Notes under the pieces: model-generated
What the model saw: only the letters and a program-made list of their open reading frames with translations
Told to the model about the DNA's origin: nothing
Database searches by the model: none
Made by a program: the position numbers and the translations under genes
In this document: one piece after another, positions 1-7,457 of the stretch
How the letters are laid out: every line of letters starts with the position of its first letter
Numbering within the stretch: the first letter of the stretch is position 1
Origin: Pedococcus sp.
GTDB taxonomy: Bacteria; Actinomycetota; Actinomycetes; Actinomycetales; Dermatophilaceae
Assembly: GCA_025936615.1 (NCBI GenBank)
Contig: JAICSZ010000060.1
Location: forward strand, 1 to 9,030
Direction: 5' to 3'
DNA: 9,030 nucleotides

Positions 1-140
1 CGGTCGGCGCACTGGCCGACCGCGGCAGACTCGTCGCGCCCGGCGCCTTCTACGGCGAGGCGGGACGCCGGCACGTCCGGATCGCGCTGACCGCCACCGA
101 CGAGCGCATCGCGGTCGCGGTCGACCGGCTGGTTGGCTAG
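1..140 (+). CDS. dapC: Succinyldiaminopimelate aminotransferase, C-terminal end (partial)
   Basis: Only the last 45 codons are present, read from position 3 to the TAG at 138-140; the gene begins outside the window. The tail contains LVAPGAFYG and HVRIALTATDER. This matches the end of class I/II PLP-dependent aminotransferases of the actinobacterial DapC type, in which the Arg of the HVRIAL segment is expected to bind the substrate carboxylate. The family converts N-succinyl-2-amino-6-ketopimelate to N-succinyl-LL-diaminopimelate using glutamate, in the cytoplasm. The assignment is strengthened by dapD and dapE within 6 kb, which encode the steps before and after. With only the tail visible, another aminotransferase of the same fold cannot be excluded. 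A compact hairpin follows the stop almost directly. Confidence 0.75.
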   Translation, partial: VGALADRGRLVAPGAFYGEAGRRHVRIALTATDERIAVAVDRLVG

Positions 141-141
141 G

Positions 142-160
142 GCGCCCGTTTTCCGGGCGC
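142..160 (+). terminator. Hairpin after dapC, candidate terminator
   Basis: A perfect 7-bp inverted repeat, GCGCCCG (142-148) and CGGGCGC (154-160), encloses the 5-base loop TTTTC and begins two bases after the dapC stop codon. No U-tract follows, which is common for terminators in high-GC actinobacteria. Its position suggests that it separates dapC from gltA. Function is inferred from structure and location only. Confidence 0.55.
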
Positions 161-223
161 TGTCGCTGGTGGGGTAGCGTCGCAGTGCCTGGGCACGTGA
201 GCTGGAGGTGCCCACCACGACGC

Positions 224-229
224 GGAGGA
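224..229 (+). promoter_or_regulatory. Ribosome binding site of gltA
   Basis: GGAGGA lies 8 bases before the ATG at 238 and is the strongest Shine-Dalgarno sequence seen ahead of any gene in this window. It decides the start: the in-frame GTG at 208 would add ten residues (PTTTRRTNH after the initiator) unlike the usual citrate synthase N-terminus, and this ribosome site would then lie inside the coding region. It also means that gltA has a real 5' leader, unlike several neighbours. Confidence 0.8.
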
Positions 230-237
230 CGAACCAC

Positions 238-1536
<1,299 letters not shown>

Positions 1537-1601
1537 GGCACCTGCCGGTCGGCTGCCGGTTGACGACCCGCTGCCGAGGGGCGAAACAGACAAACCAGTC
1601 G

Positions 1602-1607
1602 TACCGT
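1602..1607 (+). promoter_or_regulatory. Candidate -10 element of a leaderless promoter for the 1615 gene
   Basis: TACCGT fits the TANNNT form of actinobacterial -10 elements and ends 7 bases before the ATG at 1615, which would put transcription start at or next to the start codon. No Shine-Dalgarno sequence is seen. An alternative reading is an extracytoplasmic-function sigma promoter: GAAAC (1583-1587), a 17-base spacer, then CGTC (1605-1608). No convincing TTGACA-like -35 element is present. The promoter is inferred from sequence alone. Confidence 0.4.
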
Positions 1608-1614
1608 CTAGGGC

Positions 1615-3207
1615 ATGACCAAGACCAAGACCTTGACGGCGCCTCTGGGCGTAGCAGTCCTGGCGATGGGCGCGCTCGTGCCTGTCGGCGCGGCTTCGGC
1701 ATCGGCTCCACCATCGCTCGACCTCGGGCCGACTGGACTGACGGAGGTCCGCACCTCGCGTACGGTCGAGCCCGGCGTGACCCTCACGCAGATCCACAGG
1801 GGTGATGCCGACCCGTCGGTGCGCTGGGTGGTCGAGGTGAACATCCCGGGAGGGCCGTCCAGCCCCGACCCGGACGCCCCGCCCCGGGCGATCCAGGACC
1901 AGGCGAGCGCCGAGGCGTACGCGGCGAAGCTCACCGCTGCGGGCTTCCCGGCGCAGGCGCAGGAGGTGCTCCAACCAGCCGTGGCGGACGTGCCTGCTGG
2001 GGTGCTGGGCTGGCGAGTGAGGCTCACGACCACGTTCGCCTCCAAGGCCGAGGCAGACGCCGAGACCGCCCGGCTCGTCGGCGCGGGATTCTCCGGACGC
2101 TCGTGGTACGCCGGCTGGGACGGGGACTCGACGGCGCGGGGACCGTGGACCGTCAACGTGGTCACCATCGACCCCCGTCGCTTCCACGGCACCTTGGAGG
2201 GCAGCTTCGGCCCGGACATCGAGCGCCGTGAGACCCCGTCGTGGCTGGCGCAGTGGACCGGAGCGTCGGTGTCCATCAATGCTGGCTTCTTCGTCCTCGA
2301 CCCCAAGGCAGGTGCAGAGGGTGACCCGGCGGGTGCAGGCGTCTACGACGGACAGGTGGAGTCCGAGGCCGTGGGGTCCCGCCCCGTCCTGGTCCTGGAC
2401 GACAACGCGCGCGACAGCGAGGTGACCCGGCCGCGCTGGACGGGCCAGGTGCGCCTTCCGTCGGGCACCAGGACGCTGGATGGGATCAACCGGGTGCCCG
2501 GGCTCATCCGGAACTGTGGTGGCACGGCCGATGACCTCCCGACCAACCTCCCGCTGCACGACACCACGTGCACCGATCCCGACGAGCTAGTGACCTTCAC
2601 CTCGGCGTTTGGAGCCGCTACACCCGCCGGTCCCGGAGCAGAGGCTGTGCTCGACCGCCACGGCCGGGTGGTGCGTGTGGCGACGCAACGGGGCACGGCG
2701 CTCGAGCCGGGACAGACCTCACTGCAGGGCACTGGTTCACTCGCCAACGCGGTGGCAGCACTGGCTCCCCACGACCGAGTCGTGACGACCACGGACCTGC
2801 GTGACGGACACGGGTCGCTGGCCCGACCAGGTGCGACCGTGGTCAACGGCGGCCCTGAGCTGGTGCGTGACGGGGCGGTGCACATCACGCAGCGACAGGA
2901 CGGAATGGTGCACCCGGGTGAGCCCAGCTTCGCCTATGGGTGGGTGCTGCAGCGCAACCCGAGAACCTTCGCCGGGGTCGACGCGCAAGGCCGCACGCTG
3001 CTGGTCACCGTCGACGGACGGCAGCTGGGCGAGCTGGGGCTCTCGATCCCCGAGACGGCTGCGGTGGCACGGTCACTAGGCATGGTCGACGCCATGAACC
3101 TCGACGGGGGTGGCTCGACGGCCATGGTCATCGATGGCAACCTGATCTCACACCCGTCCGATGCGGCGGGTGAACGTCCGGTGGGTGACGCGATCCTCGT
3201 GCGCTGA
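1615..3207 (+). CDS. Secreted phosphodiester glycosidase family protein with SPOR-like region
   Basis: The 530-residue protein starts with a signal peptide: a Lys-containing N-terminus, a hydrophobic run at about residues 9-25, and Ala/Ser-rich cleavage options near residue 29 or 31. Residues about 70-168 hold two similar strand-helix-strand units (WVVEVN...AYAAKLTAAGF and GWRVRL...ETARLVGAGF), resembling a SPOR domain, a fold known to bind glycan strands of peptidoglycan. Residues about 178-530 match the phosphodiester glycosidase/NAGPA (DUF2233) family, with INAGFF at 221-226, RTFAGVDAQGR at 450-460 and NLDGGGST at 495-502. Cys301 and Cys319 may form a disulfide. Family members cleave sugar phosphodiester bonds; the substrate here is unknown. 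The protein is likely extracytoplasmic. Codon use is somewhat less GC3-biased than neighbours (for example AGA, CTA and TTT codons). It converges with the minus-strand gene ending at 3234. Confidence 0.85.
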   Translation: MTKTKTLTAPLGVAVLAMGALVPVGAASASAPPSLDLGPTGLTEVRTSRTVEPGVTLTQIHRGDADPSVRWVVEVNIPGGPSSPDPDAPPRAIQDQASAEAYAAKLTAAGFPAQAQEVLQPAVADVPAGVLGWRVRLTTTFASKAEADAETARLVGAGFSGRSWYAGWDGDSTARGPWTVNVVTIDPRRFHGTLEGSFGPDIERRETPSWLAQWTGASVSINAGFFVLDPKAGAEGDPAGAGVYDGQVESEAVGSRPVLVLDDNARDSEVTRPRWTGQVRLPSGTRTLDGINRVPGLIRNCGGTADDLPTNLPLHDTTCTDPDELVTFTSAFGAATPAGPGAEAVLDRHGRVVRVATQRGTALEPGQTSLQGTGSLANAVAALAPHDRVVTTTDLRDGHGSLARPGATVVNGGPELVRDGAVHITQRQDGMVHPGEPSFAYGWVLQRNPRTFAGVDAQGRTLLVTVDGRQLGELGLSIPETAAVARSLGMVDAMNLDGGGSTAMVIDGNLISHPSDAAGERPVGDAILVR

Positions 3208-3211
3208 CCGG

Positions 3212-3228
3212 GCCGCAGTGGGTGCGGC
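3212..3228. terminator. Hairpin in the convergent gap, candidate bidirectional terminator
   Basis: GCCGCA (3212-3217) and TGCGGC (3223-3228) form a perfect 6-bp stem with the 5-base loop GTGGG. It lies within the 26-base gap between two converging stop codons (plus strand at 3205-3207, minus strand at 3236-3234). Because the stem is symmetrical it could act on transcripts from either side. No T-tract is present, so strength is uncertain. Confidence 0.45.
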
Positions 3229-3233
3229 GGCGA

Positions 3234-4118
3234 TCAGGCGAAGGTGACCACCACGCTGGTTGCCGGGAGGTTCGAGGAGACCCGGTGCCACGACCAGCCC
3301 TTGCTGTCACGGGTGCGGTTCCACTCCCGGTCGCCGACCCGCACCCGGGTGGCGCCGAACTGCTCGGCCTTCGCCACGGCATACGCGCCTGCGCTCCAGG
3401 CTTGCCGCTCGCTGGGCGCACGCACCGTGACGCTGCGGCCGGACACGGCTGCGGCCGCTCCGAGCTCGGTCCTGAGCGCCTTCCGGAACCCCGCTGCATC
3501 GCCCTGTGAGGCGTCGTTGAGCCGGCAGCCGAGCCCTCCGGGGGAGTGGCCGCTCAGGGTGGACGCCAACAGCCGGCCCTGCTGCTCGTGGTCGGCGTAG
3601 GCCTCGGGATAGGCGCTGCGCTGCACCTTCTGGGCGATCTCGGTGATCCGCATGCCCTCGTAGCCCTTGATCTTCACCAGGGCGTCGTAGAAGGCGTTGG
3701 CCGCGTAGACGGGGTCGAGCAGCTGCTCGCGGGTGCCCCAGCCCTGGCTCGGTCGCTGCTGGAACAGGCCCACCGAGTCGCGGTCGCCGTAGCTGAGGTT
3801 GCGCAGCTTGCTCTCCTGGATCGCCGTAGCGATCCCGATCGTGGCTGCGCGGGCGGGCAGGCCACGCTTCTCTGCCACCGCGTCGATGGTTGCTGCGTAT
3901 GCCGTCTGGCTGGGGTTGAAGGTCACGTCCTGTCCCAGTGCGGTCGCCTGGCACTGCGGGCCGCCGAAGTTGTGGATCAGTCCCTTGCCACCGAGCACGC
4001 CGGCCACGACCAGCCCTGCGGCGAACAGGACCAGGACGCCACGCGTCAGCGCCGTGCGCAGCGACGAGCGGTGCTGCTCCTCGGCGAGGGCGACCCTGGC
4101 GCGGCTAGTCGTTGGCAT
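3234..4118 (-). CDS. Membrane-anchored lysozyme/transglycosylase-like protein
   Basis: The 294-residue protein has a short basic N-terminus, one hydrophobic segment at about residues 24-43 and a predicted outer part, so it is probably a membrane-anchored or signal-anchor protein. Residues about 70-190 resemble a lysozyme-like (SLT) fold: [12 protein letters not shown] followed by [15 protein letters not shown], with Glu102 in the place expected for the catalytic acid. Cys56 and Cys198 could pair outside the cell. Residues about 205-294 form a second conserved region ([26 protein letters not shown]) of unknown role. Relatives in actinobacteria are sometimes labelled heavy-metal transporter, which nothing here supports. 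The ATG at 4118 overlaps the end of dapD by 14 bases and has no clear ribosome site, suggesting translational coupling. A role in peptidoglycan remodelling is inferred; enzymatic activity is unproven. Confidence 0.75.
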   Translation of the reverse strand: MPTTSRARVALAEEQHRSSLRTALTRGVLVLFAAGLVVAGVLGGKGLIHNFGGPQCQATALGQDVTFNPSQTAYAATIDAVAEKRGLPARAATIGIATAIQESKLRNLSYGDRDSVGLFQQRPSQGWGTREQLLDPVYAANAFYDALVKIKGYEGMRITEIAQKVQRSAYPEAYADHEQQGRLLASTLSGHSPGGLGCRLNDASQGDAAGFRKALRTELGAAAAVSGRSVTVRAPSERQAWSAGAYAVAKAEQFGATRVRVGDREWNRTRDSKGWSWHRVSSNLPATSVVVTFA

Positions 4119-5037
4119 GCAGCGCTGAGTTGAGGACGATCCCGTGCCCGTCGCGGGCCCGCGCCTCGACGGCCCCCGTCACCGAGTTGCGCAGGAACAA
4201 CAGACCGGGCTGCCCGGACAGCTCACGGGCCTTGACCACGCGGCCGTCGGCGAGGGTGACCTTGGCGCCCGCGGTGAGGTACAGGCCCGCCTCGAGCACG
4301 CAGTCGTCGCCCAGCGCGATGCCGAGGCCCGCCTCGGCGCCGAGCAGGCAGCGTTCGCCGATGCTGACCCGCTCGGTGCCGCCACCGGACAGGGTGCCCA
4401 TGGTGGACGCGCCGCCCCCGATGTCCGAGCCGTTGCCGACGACGACGCCCTGGCTGATCCGCCCCTCGACCATCGAGGCGCCCAGGGTGCCGGCGTTGTA
4501 GTTGACGAAGCCCTCGTGCATCACGGTGGTGCCGGGCGACAGGTGGGCGCCCAGTCGCACGCGGTCGGCGTCACCGATGCGCACGCCGGGCGGCACGACG
4601 TAGTCGACCATGCGGGGGAACTTGTCGATCCCGAGCACCTGGACCGGGCCGCGGGCGCGCATCGCCGCGCGCGTCACCTCGAAGCCATCGACGGCGCACG
4701 GCCCCTGGGTGGTCCACACGACGTTGACGAGGACCCCGAAGAGCCCGTCGAGGTTCACCGTGTTGGGGGCGACGAGGCAGTGCGAGAGCAGGTGCAGGCG
4801 CAGGTAGGCGTCAGCGGGATCCGCAGGCGGCGCGTCGAGGTCCACCTCGGTCGTGACCAGCTCCCGACGCACCCGTCGCACGTCGTCCTTGCCGACCAGC
4901 GCCTCGAGCTCGGCCGGGGCGCCGGCGTCGGCCGGTCGCGGTCCCAGCGCGGGCTTCGGGTACCAGGCGTCGAGGACGGGACCGTCCTCGTGGACGGTCG
5001 CCAGTCCGTGCCCCCAGGCGGTGCGCTCGCTGCTCAT
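4105..5037 (-). CDS. dapD: 2,3,4,5-tetrahydropyridine-2,6-dicarboxylate N-succinyltransferase
   Basis: DapD transfers succinyl from succinyl-CoA to tetrahydrodipicolinate, the first committed step of the succinylase route to LL-diaminopimelate and lysine, in the cytoplasm. The 310-residue length matches the actinobacterial type (about 317 in M. tuberculosis). A mixed N-terminal domain (about 1-145) is followed by a left-handed beta-helix (about 150-262) with hexapeptide-style repeats such as [19 protein letters not shown] and [18 protein letters not shown]. Glu191 in MVEGRIS corresponds to the acidic catalytic residue of the M. tuberculosis enzyme, and the GNGSDIGGG segment lies in the cofactor region. 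The ATG at 5037 is chosen because a TANNNT -10 lies 8 bases upstream and the N-terminus [14 protein letters not shown] fits the family. It is divergent from dapE and likely co-transcribed with the downstream lysozyme-like gene. Confidence 0.96.
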   Translation of the reverse strand: MSSERTAWGHGLATVHEDGPVLDAWYPKPALGPRPADAGAPAELEALVGKDDVRRVRRELVTTEVDLDAPPADPADAYLRLHLLSHCLVAPNTVNLDGLFGVLVNVVWTTQGPCAVDGFEVTRAAMRARGPVQVLGIDKFPRMVDYVVPPGVRIGDADRVRLGAHLSPGTTVMHEGFVNYNAGTLGASMVEGRISQGVVVGNGSDIGGGASTMGTLSGGGTERVSIGERCLLGAEAGLGIALGDDCVLEAGLYLTAGAKVTLADGRVVKARELSGQPGLLFLRNSVTGAVEARARDGHGIVLNSALHAND

Positions 5038-5045
5038 GGCGCCCA

Positions 5046-5051
5046 AGCGTA
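5046..5051 (-). promoter_or_regulatory. Candidate -10 element of dapD, near-leaderless
   Basis: Read on the minus strand, 5051-5046 is TACGCT, a TANNNT -10 element ending 8 bases before the dapD ATG at 5037. No Shine-Dalgarno sequence is seen between them. The -35 region (about 5069-5074 on the minus strand, TCGGTG) is a poor match to consensus. This suggests transcription starting at or within a base or two of the ATG. Confidence 0.45.
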
Positions 5052-5081
5052 CGAGAGGGGCCTGCTGCCACCGAAATGCCG

Positions 5082-5108
5082 GCACTGTTCGGCCGGTGGC
5101 TACAGTGC
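5082..5108. promoter_or_regulatory. Inverted repeat in the dapD/dapE divergent promoter, candidate operator
   Basis: GCACTGT (5082-5088) and ACAGTGC (5102-5108) are perfect 7-base inverted arms separated by 13 bases; two further pairs (5078-5079 with 5111-5112) match outside a 2-base mismatch. Arm centres are 20 bases apart, about two helical turns, as expected for a dimeric regulator. The right arm covers the dapE -10 element TACAGT (5101-5106). If both genes start at their ATGs the repeat is not transcribed by either promoter, which favours a DNA-binding site over an RNA hairpin. No regulator is identified. Confidence 0.4.
5101..5106 (+). promoter_or_regulatory. -10 element of a leaderless dapE promoter
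   Basis: TACAGT fits TANNNT and ends 7 bases before the dapE ATG at 5114, the spacing expected when transcription begins at the A of the start codon. No ribosome binding site lies upstream. No good -35 element is seen. It overlaps the right arm of the inverted repeat at 5082-5108. Confidence 0.55.
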
Positions 5109-5113
5109 GCGCT

Positions 5114-6190
5114 ATGGCGAACACCCCTGTCCTGGACCTGTCGGCAGACGTCGTCGAGCTCACCGCGGCGCTGTGCGACATCGAGTCCGTGTCGCTCGCC
5201 GAGGGGGCGATCTGCGACGCGATCGAGACCGCCCTCGCGCCCCTTGGCCACCTGGACGTCACGCGCGTCGGAAACTCCTTGGTGGCGCGGACCAGCCTGG
5301 GCCGGGGCGAGCGGGTGGTGCTCGCCGGTCACATCGACACGGTGCCGCTCACGACCGACCCGCCCAACCTGCCCACCCAGCGGCGGGGTGAGGACCTGTG
5401 GGGTCGCGGCACCGTCGACATGAAGGGCGGGGTCGCCGTCCAGCTCAAGGCGGCGCTGGTGGCCGAGCCGAGCCGCGACCTCACCTTCGTCTTCTACGAG
5501 GGCGAGGAGGTCGACAGCGCCTACAACGGGTTGCTGCACATCCAGGAGCAGCGCCCCGACCTGCTCGCCGACGCCGACTTCGCCGTGCTGCTCGAGCCGA
5601 CGGGTGCCATCGTCGAGGGCGGCTGCAAGGGCACGCTGCGGGCGGAGGTGGCGACCAAGGGCATCGCCGCGCACTCCGCCCGACCGTGGAACGGCCACAA
5701 CGCCATCCACGACGCCGCCGAGGTGCTGACCCGCCTCGCCGAGTACCAGCCGCAGACGGTGGTCGTCGACGCCCTGGAGTACCGCGAGGCGATGAACGCC
5801 GTGGGCATCGCGGGCGGCATCGCGGGCAACGTGATCCCCGACCGCTGTGTCGTGACCGTGAACTACCGCTACGCCCCCGACAAGTCGCCCGAGGACGCAG
5901 TGGCCGTCGTGCACCAGCTGTTCAGCGGCTACGTGGTGACGGTCAAGGACAACGCCGGCGGGGCGCGACCCGGGTTGGACCTGCCGGCGGCCAGGGCGTT
6001 CGTCGAGGCGCTGGGGGTCGACGTCGTCGCCAAGCAGGGGTGGACGGACGTCGCCCGCTTCGCCGACCTGGGCATCGCGGCCGTCAACTTCGGCCCCGGC
6101 GACCCCAACCTGGCGCACCACGACGAGGAACGCTGCCCGGTGGCGCAGCTGGCCGATGCGGAGGCGGCGCTGCTGCGCTGGCTGGCCTGA
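5114..6190 (+). CDS. dapE: Succinyl-diaminopimelate desuccinylase
   Basis: DapE hydrolyses N-succinyl-LL-diaminopimelate to LL-diaminopimelate and succinate, using two zinc ions, in the cytoplasm. The 358-residue length and motifs fit peptidase family M20. Visible residues are His73 and Asp75 in AGHIDTVP, Asp102 in [10 protein letters not shown], Glu131 (general base) and Glu132 in YEGEEVDS, Glu161 in LLEPTGA and His335 in LAHHDEE; all expected metal ligands are present. [15 protein letters not shown] marks the small dimerisation domain inserted between the catalytic halves. The ATG at 5114 is chosen because the open frame upstream encodes an unrelated sequence overlapping dapD, and because TACAGT lies 7 bases ahead. 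The gene is divergent from dapD and followed after 65 bases by a LOG-family gene with its own likely promoter. A generic M20 deacylase is the alternative, but context makes DapE strongly preferred. Confidence 0.95.
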   Translation: MANTPVLDLSADVVELTAALCDIESVSLAEGAICDAIETALAPLGHLDVTRVGNSLVARTSLGRGERVVLAGHIDTVPLTTDPPNLPTQRRGEDLWGRGTVDMKGGVAVQLKAALVAEPSRDLTFVFYEGEEVDSAYNGLLHIQEQRPDLLADADFAVLLEPTGAIVEGGCKGTLRAEVATKGIAAHSARPWNGHNAIHDAAEVLTRLAEYQPQTVVVDALEYREAMNAVGIAGGIAGNVIPDRCVVTVNYRYAPDKSPEDAVAVVHQLFSGYVVTVKDNAGGARPGLDLPAARAFVEALGVDVVAKQGWTDVARFADLGIAAVNFGPGDPNLAHHDEERCPVAQLADAEAALLRWLA

Positions 6191-6243
6191 ACGCGGTCCG
6201 CGCCCGACCGAGGACCTGCCCCACGCGGCGCGGTCGAGCGGCG

Positions 6244-6249
6244 TAGGTT
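6244..6249 (+). promoter_or_regulatory. Candidate -10 element of a leaderless promoter for the LOG-family gene
   Basis: TAGGTT fits TANNNT and ends 6 bases before the GTG at 6256. No Shine-Dalgarno sequence precedes the GTG, so this element also supports the choice of start. No clear -35 element is visible. It suggests that the gene is transcribed independently of dapE, 65 bases upstream. Confidence 0.5.
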
Positions 6250-6255
6250 TGCGAC

Positions 6256-7110
6256 GTGACCGACCCGAGCCACCTGAGCGAGCAGACCCAGCCGGCCGAG
6301 GACGAACCCCTCTTCGACTACCACACCGGACCGGTGACCCTGCGTGGGTCACGGGTGCCGAGCAGCACCACCGACCAGCGGTTGCTGGACAACCAGGGCA
6401 GCGCCGAGTGGCTGCATGCCGACCCGTGGCGGGTGATGCGCATCCAGAGCGAGTTCGTCGAGGGGTTCGGTGCGCTGGCCGAGCTGGGGCCGGCGGTCAG
6501 CGTGTTCGGCTCGGCACGCACCAAGCCGGGCTCGCCCTACTACGCGCTCGCGGAGGAGGTCGGTGGGCGGCTGGTCAAGGCTGGGTACGCCGTGATCACC
6601 GGCGGCGGGCCGGGAGCCATGGAGGCGGCGAACAAGGGTGCTGCCGCCGCGGGAGGGGCCTCGGTCGGGCTGGGCATCGAGCTGCCGTTCGAGCAGGGGC
6701 TCAACCACTACGTCAACCTCGGCGTGAACTTCCGGTACTTCTTCGCCCGCAAGACGATGTTCGTCAAGTACGCCGAGGGGTTCATCGTGCTGCCGGGCGG
6801 CTTCGGCACCCTCGACGAGCTCTTCGAGGCGGTCACCCTGGTGCAGACCCAGAAGGTCACCTCGTTCCCGATCGTCCTCATGGGCACGGACTACTGGGGT
6901 GGGCTGCTCGACTGGCTCAAGACCTCCGCCCTCGACCACGGGACGATCAGCGAGAAGGACCTGCGCCTGCTGCACGTGACGGACGACCTCGACGAGGCAG
7001 TGGGCACCGTCGTCAGGGCCGACCGCCGGATCGCGTCCGAGCAGAAGGCGGCGCAGGAACAGGCTGCCGTGGAGCAGAAGGCGGCCGACGAGCGGGCGGC
7101 GTCCTCGTAG
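6256..7110 (+). CDS. LOG family (TIGR00730) Rossmann-fold protein
   Basis: The 284-residue protein carries the two signature motifs of the family: TGGGPGAMEAANKGA (about 115-129) and PGGFGTLDELFE (180-191), with Arg165-Lys166 between them in the usual active-site position. Characterised LOG enzymes hydrolyse cytokinin or other nucleoside 5'-monophosphates to the base and ribose 5-phosphate; older databases mislabel them lysine decarboxylases. The actual substrate here is unknown. About 75 residues precede the core, and the last 28 or so are a charged Ala/Gln/Glu-rich helix-like tail (RRIASEQKAAQEQAAVEQK) outside the catalytic core. The GTG at 6256 is chosen from its -10 element and from the absence of family-like sequence further upstream. 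In Mycobacterium tuberculosis a homologous gene lies just downstream of dapE, from memory, so the placement is conserved. The protein is probably cytoplasmic. Confidence 0.9.
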   Translation: MTDPSHLSEQTQPAEDEPLFDYHTGPVTLRGSRVPSSTTDQRLLDNQGSAEWLHADPWRVMRIQSEFVEGFGALAELGPAVSVFGSARTKPGSPYYALAEEVGGRLVKAGYAVITGGGPGAMEAANKGAAAAGGASVGLGIELPFEQGLNHYVNLGVNFRYFFARKTMFVKYAEGFIVLPGGFGTLDELFEAVTLVQTQKVTSFPIVLMGTDYWGGLLDWLKTSALDHGTISEKDLRLLHVTDDLDEAVGTVVRADRRIASEQKAAQEQAAVEQKAADERAASS

Positions 7111-7122
7111 GACCAGACGAGG
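7103..7122 (+). terminator. Hairpin across the LOG-gene stop codon, possible terminator
   Basis: CCTCGT (7103-7108) and ACGAGG (7117-7122) form a perfect 6-bp stem with an 8-base loop. The TAG stop at 7108-7110 sits at the loop edge. No T-tract follows. The next gene has its own candidate -10, so weak termination here is plausible but unproven. Confidence 0.3.
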
Positions 7123-7148
7123 TATGGACGAGCGGGTCCAGCGCAACC

Positions 7149-7154
7149 CATGAT
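7149..7154 (+). promoter_or_regulatory. Candidate -10 element for the 7161 small gene
   Basis: CATGAT resembles an actinobacterial -10 (A at position 2, T at position 6) and ends 6 bases before the ATG at 7161. TGGACG at 7125-7130, 18 bases upstream, is a weak -35 match. The pattern agrees with the other leaderless-looking starts in the window but is less close to consensus. Confidence 0.3.
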
Positions 7155-7160
7155 TGAGCG

Positions 7161-7409
7161 ATGACCGTCTCGCCGCTCCCGCGACACGGCGACGTCCTCG
7201 TCGGGCGCGACGTGGCCGGTCGGACCCTGCGGGTCTCGGGACACCCCGAGTCCGGGCGGGTGGTCCTGTCCATCTGGCAGGACACCGTGTGCCGTGCCAC
7301 GGTGCGACTGGCCCCCGAGGACGTGCCCGACCTGGTGGCCATGCTGACGCGAACGGCGCTGCGCACCGAGGGCGACACGCGTCCGCAGGGTCTGGGCAGC
7401 GCCGGCTGA
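7161..7409 (+). CDS. Small conserved-looking protein of unknown function
   Basis: I do not recognise a named family for this 82-residue protein. It reads as a compact soluble domain: alternating hydrophobic strands (TLRVSGHPESGRVVLSIWQ, then CRATVRL) followed by a helix (EDVPDLVAMLTRTAL) and a short polar tail. There is no signal peptide or membrane segment, and one cysteine (in DTVCRA). Actinobacterial genomes carry many small proteins with this strand-strand-helix pattern. Coding is supported by the coherent fold-like pattern, GC-biased third positions and a fit between its flanking genes without overlap. A second open frame covering 7154-7573 in another frame is Arg/Gly-rich and judged a shadow. 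No function is proposed. Confidence 0.65.
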   Translation: MTVSPLPRHGDVLVGRDVAGRTLRVSGHPESGRVVLSIWQDTVCRATVRLAPEDVPDLVAMLTRTALRTEGDTRPQGLGSAG

Positions 7410-7457
7410 GCCGTCCCGAGTGGGTCCGGCACAGCGGTTCGTGCGACGATCAGCCCC

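Noticed and set aside
208..237. GTG at 208 as the gltA start
   Set aside because: The ATG at 238 has a strong GGAGGA 8 bases upstream; the earlier start would place this site inside the coding region.
1543..1560. Direct repeat TGCCGGT twice, 11 bases apart, after gltA
   Set aside because: It is too short and GC-rich to stand out; it does not form a convincing terminator stem, so no feature was called.
3234..4118. Heavy-metal transporter label for the lysozyme-like protein
   Set aside because: There is only one membrane segment and no metal-binding or transporter motif; the central region looks like an SLT/lysozyme fold.
4144..5391. Long plus-strand open frame (415 codons) antisense to dapD and running into dapE
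   Set aside because: Both covered genes have full catalytic motifs in their own frames; this frame is repetitive His/Arg/Gly/Val sequence without a recognisable fold.
4811..6352. Long minus-strand open frame (513 codons) antisense to dapE
   Set aside because: It overlaps dapE and the dapD 5' region and shows Arg/Gly/Val/Asp-rich shadow composition; no start signal or domain.
6256..7110. Lysine decarboxylase assignment for the LOG-family protein, which would have matched the neighbouring lysine genes
   Set aside because: The PGGxGT motif defines the LOG/TIGR00730 family, for which the lysine decarboxylase label is a known misannotation; no PLP-binding lysine motif is present.
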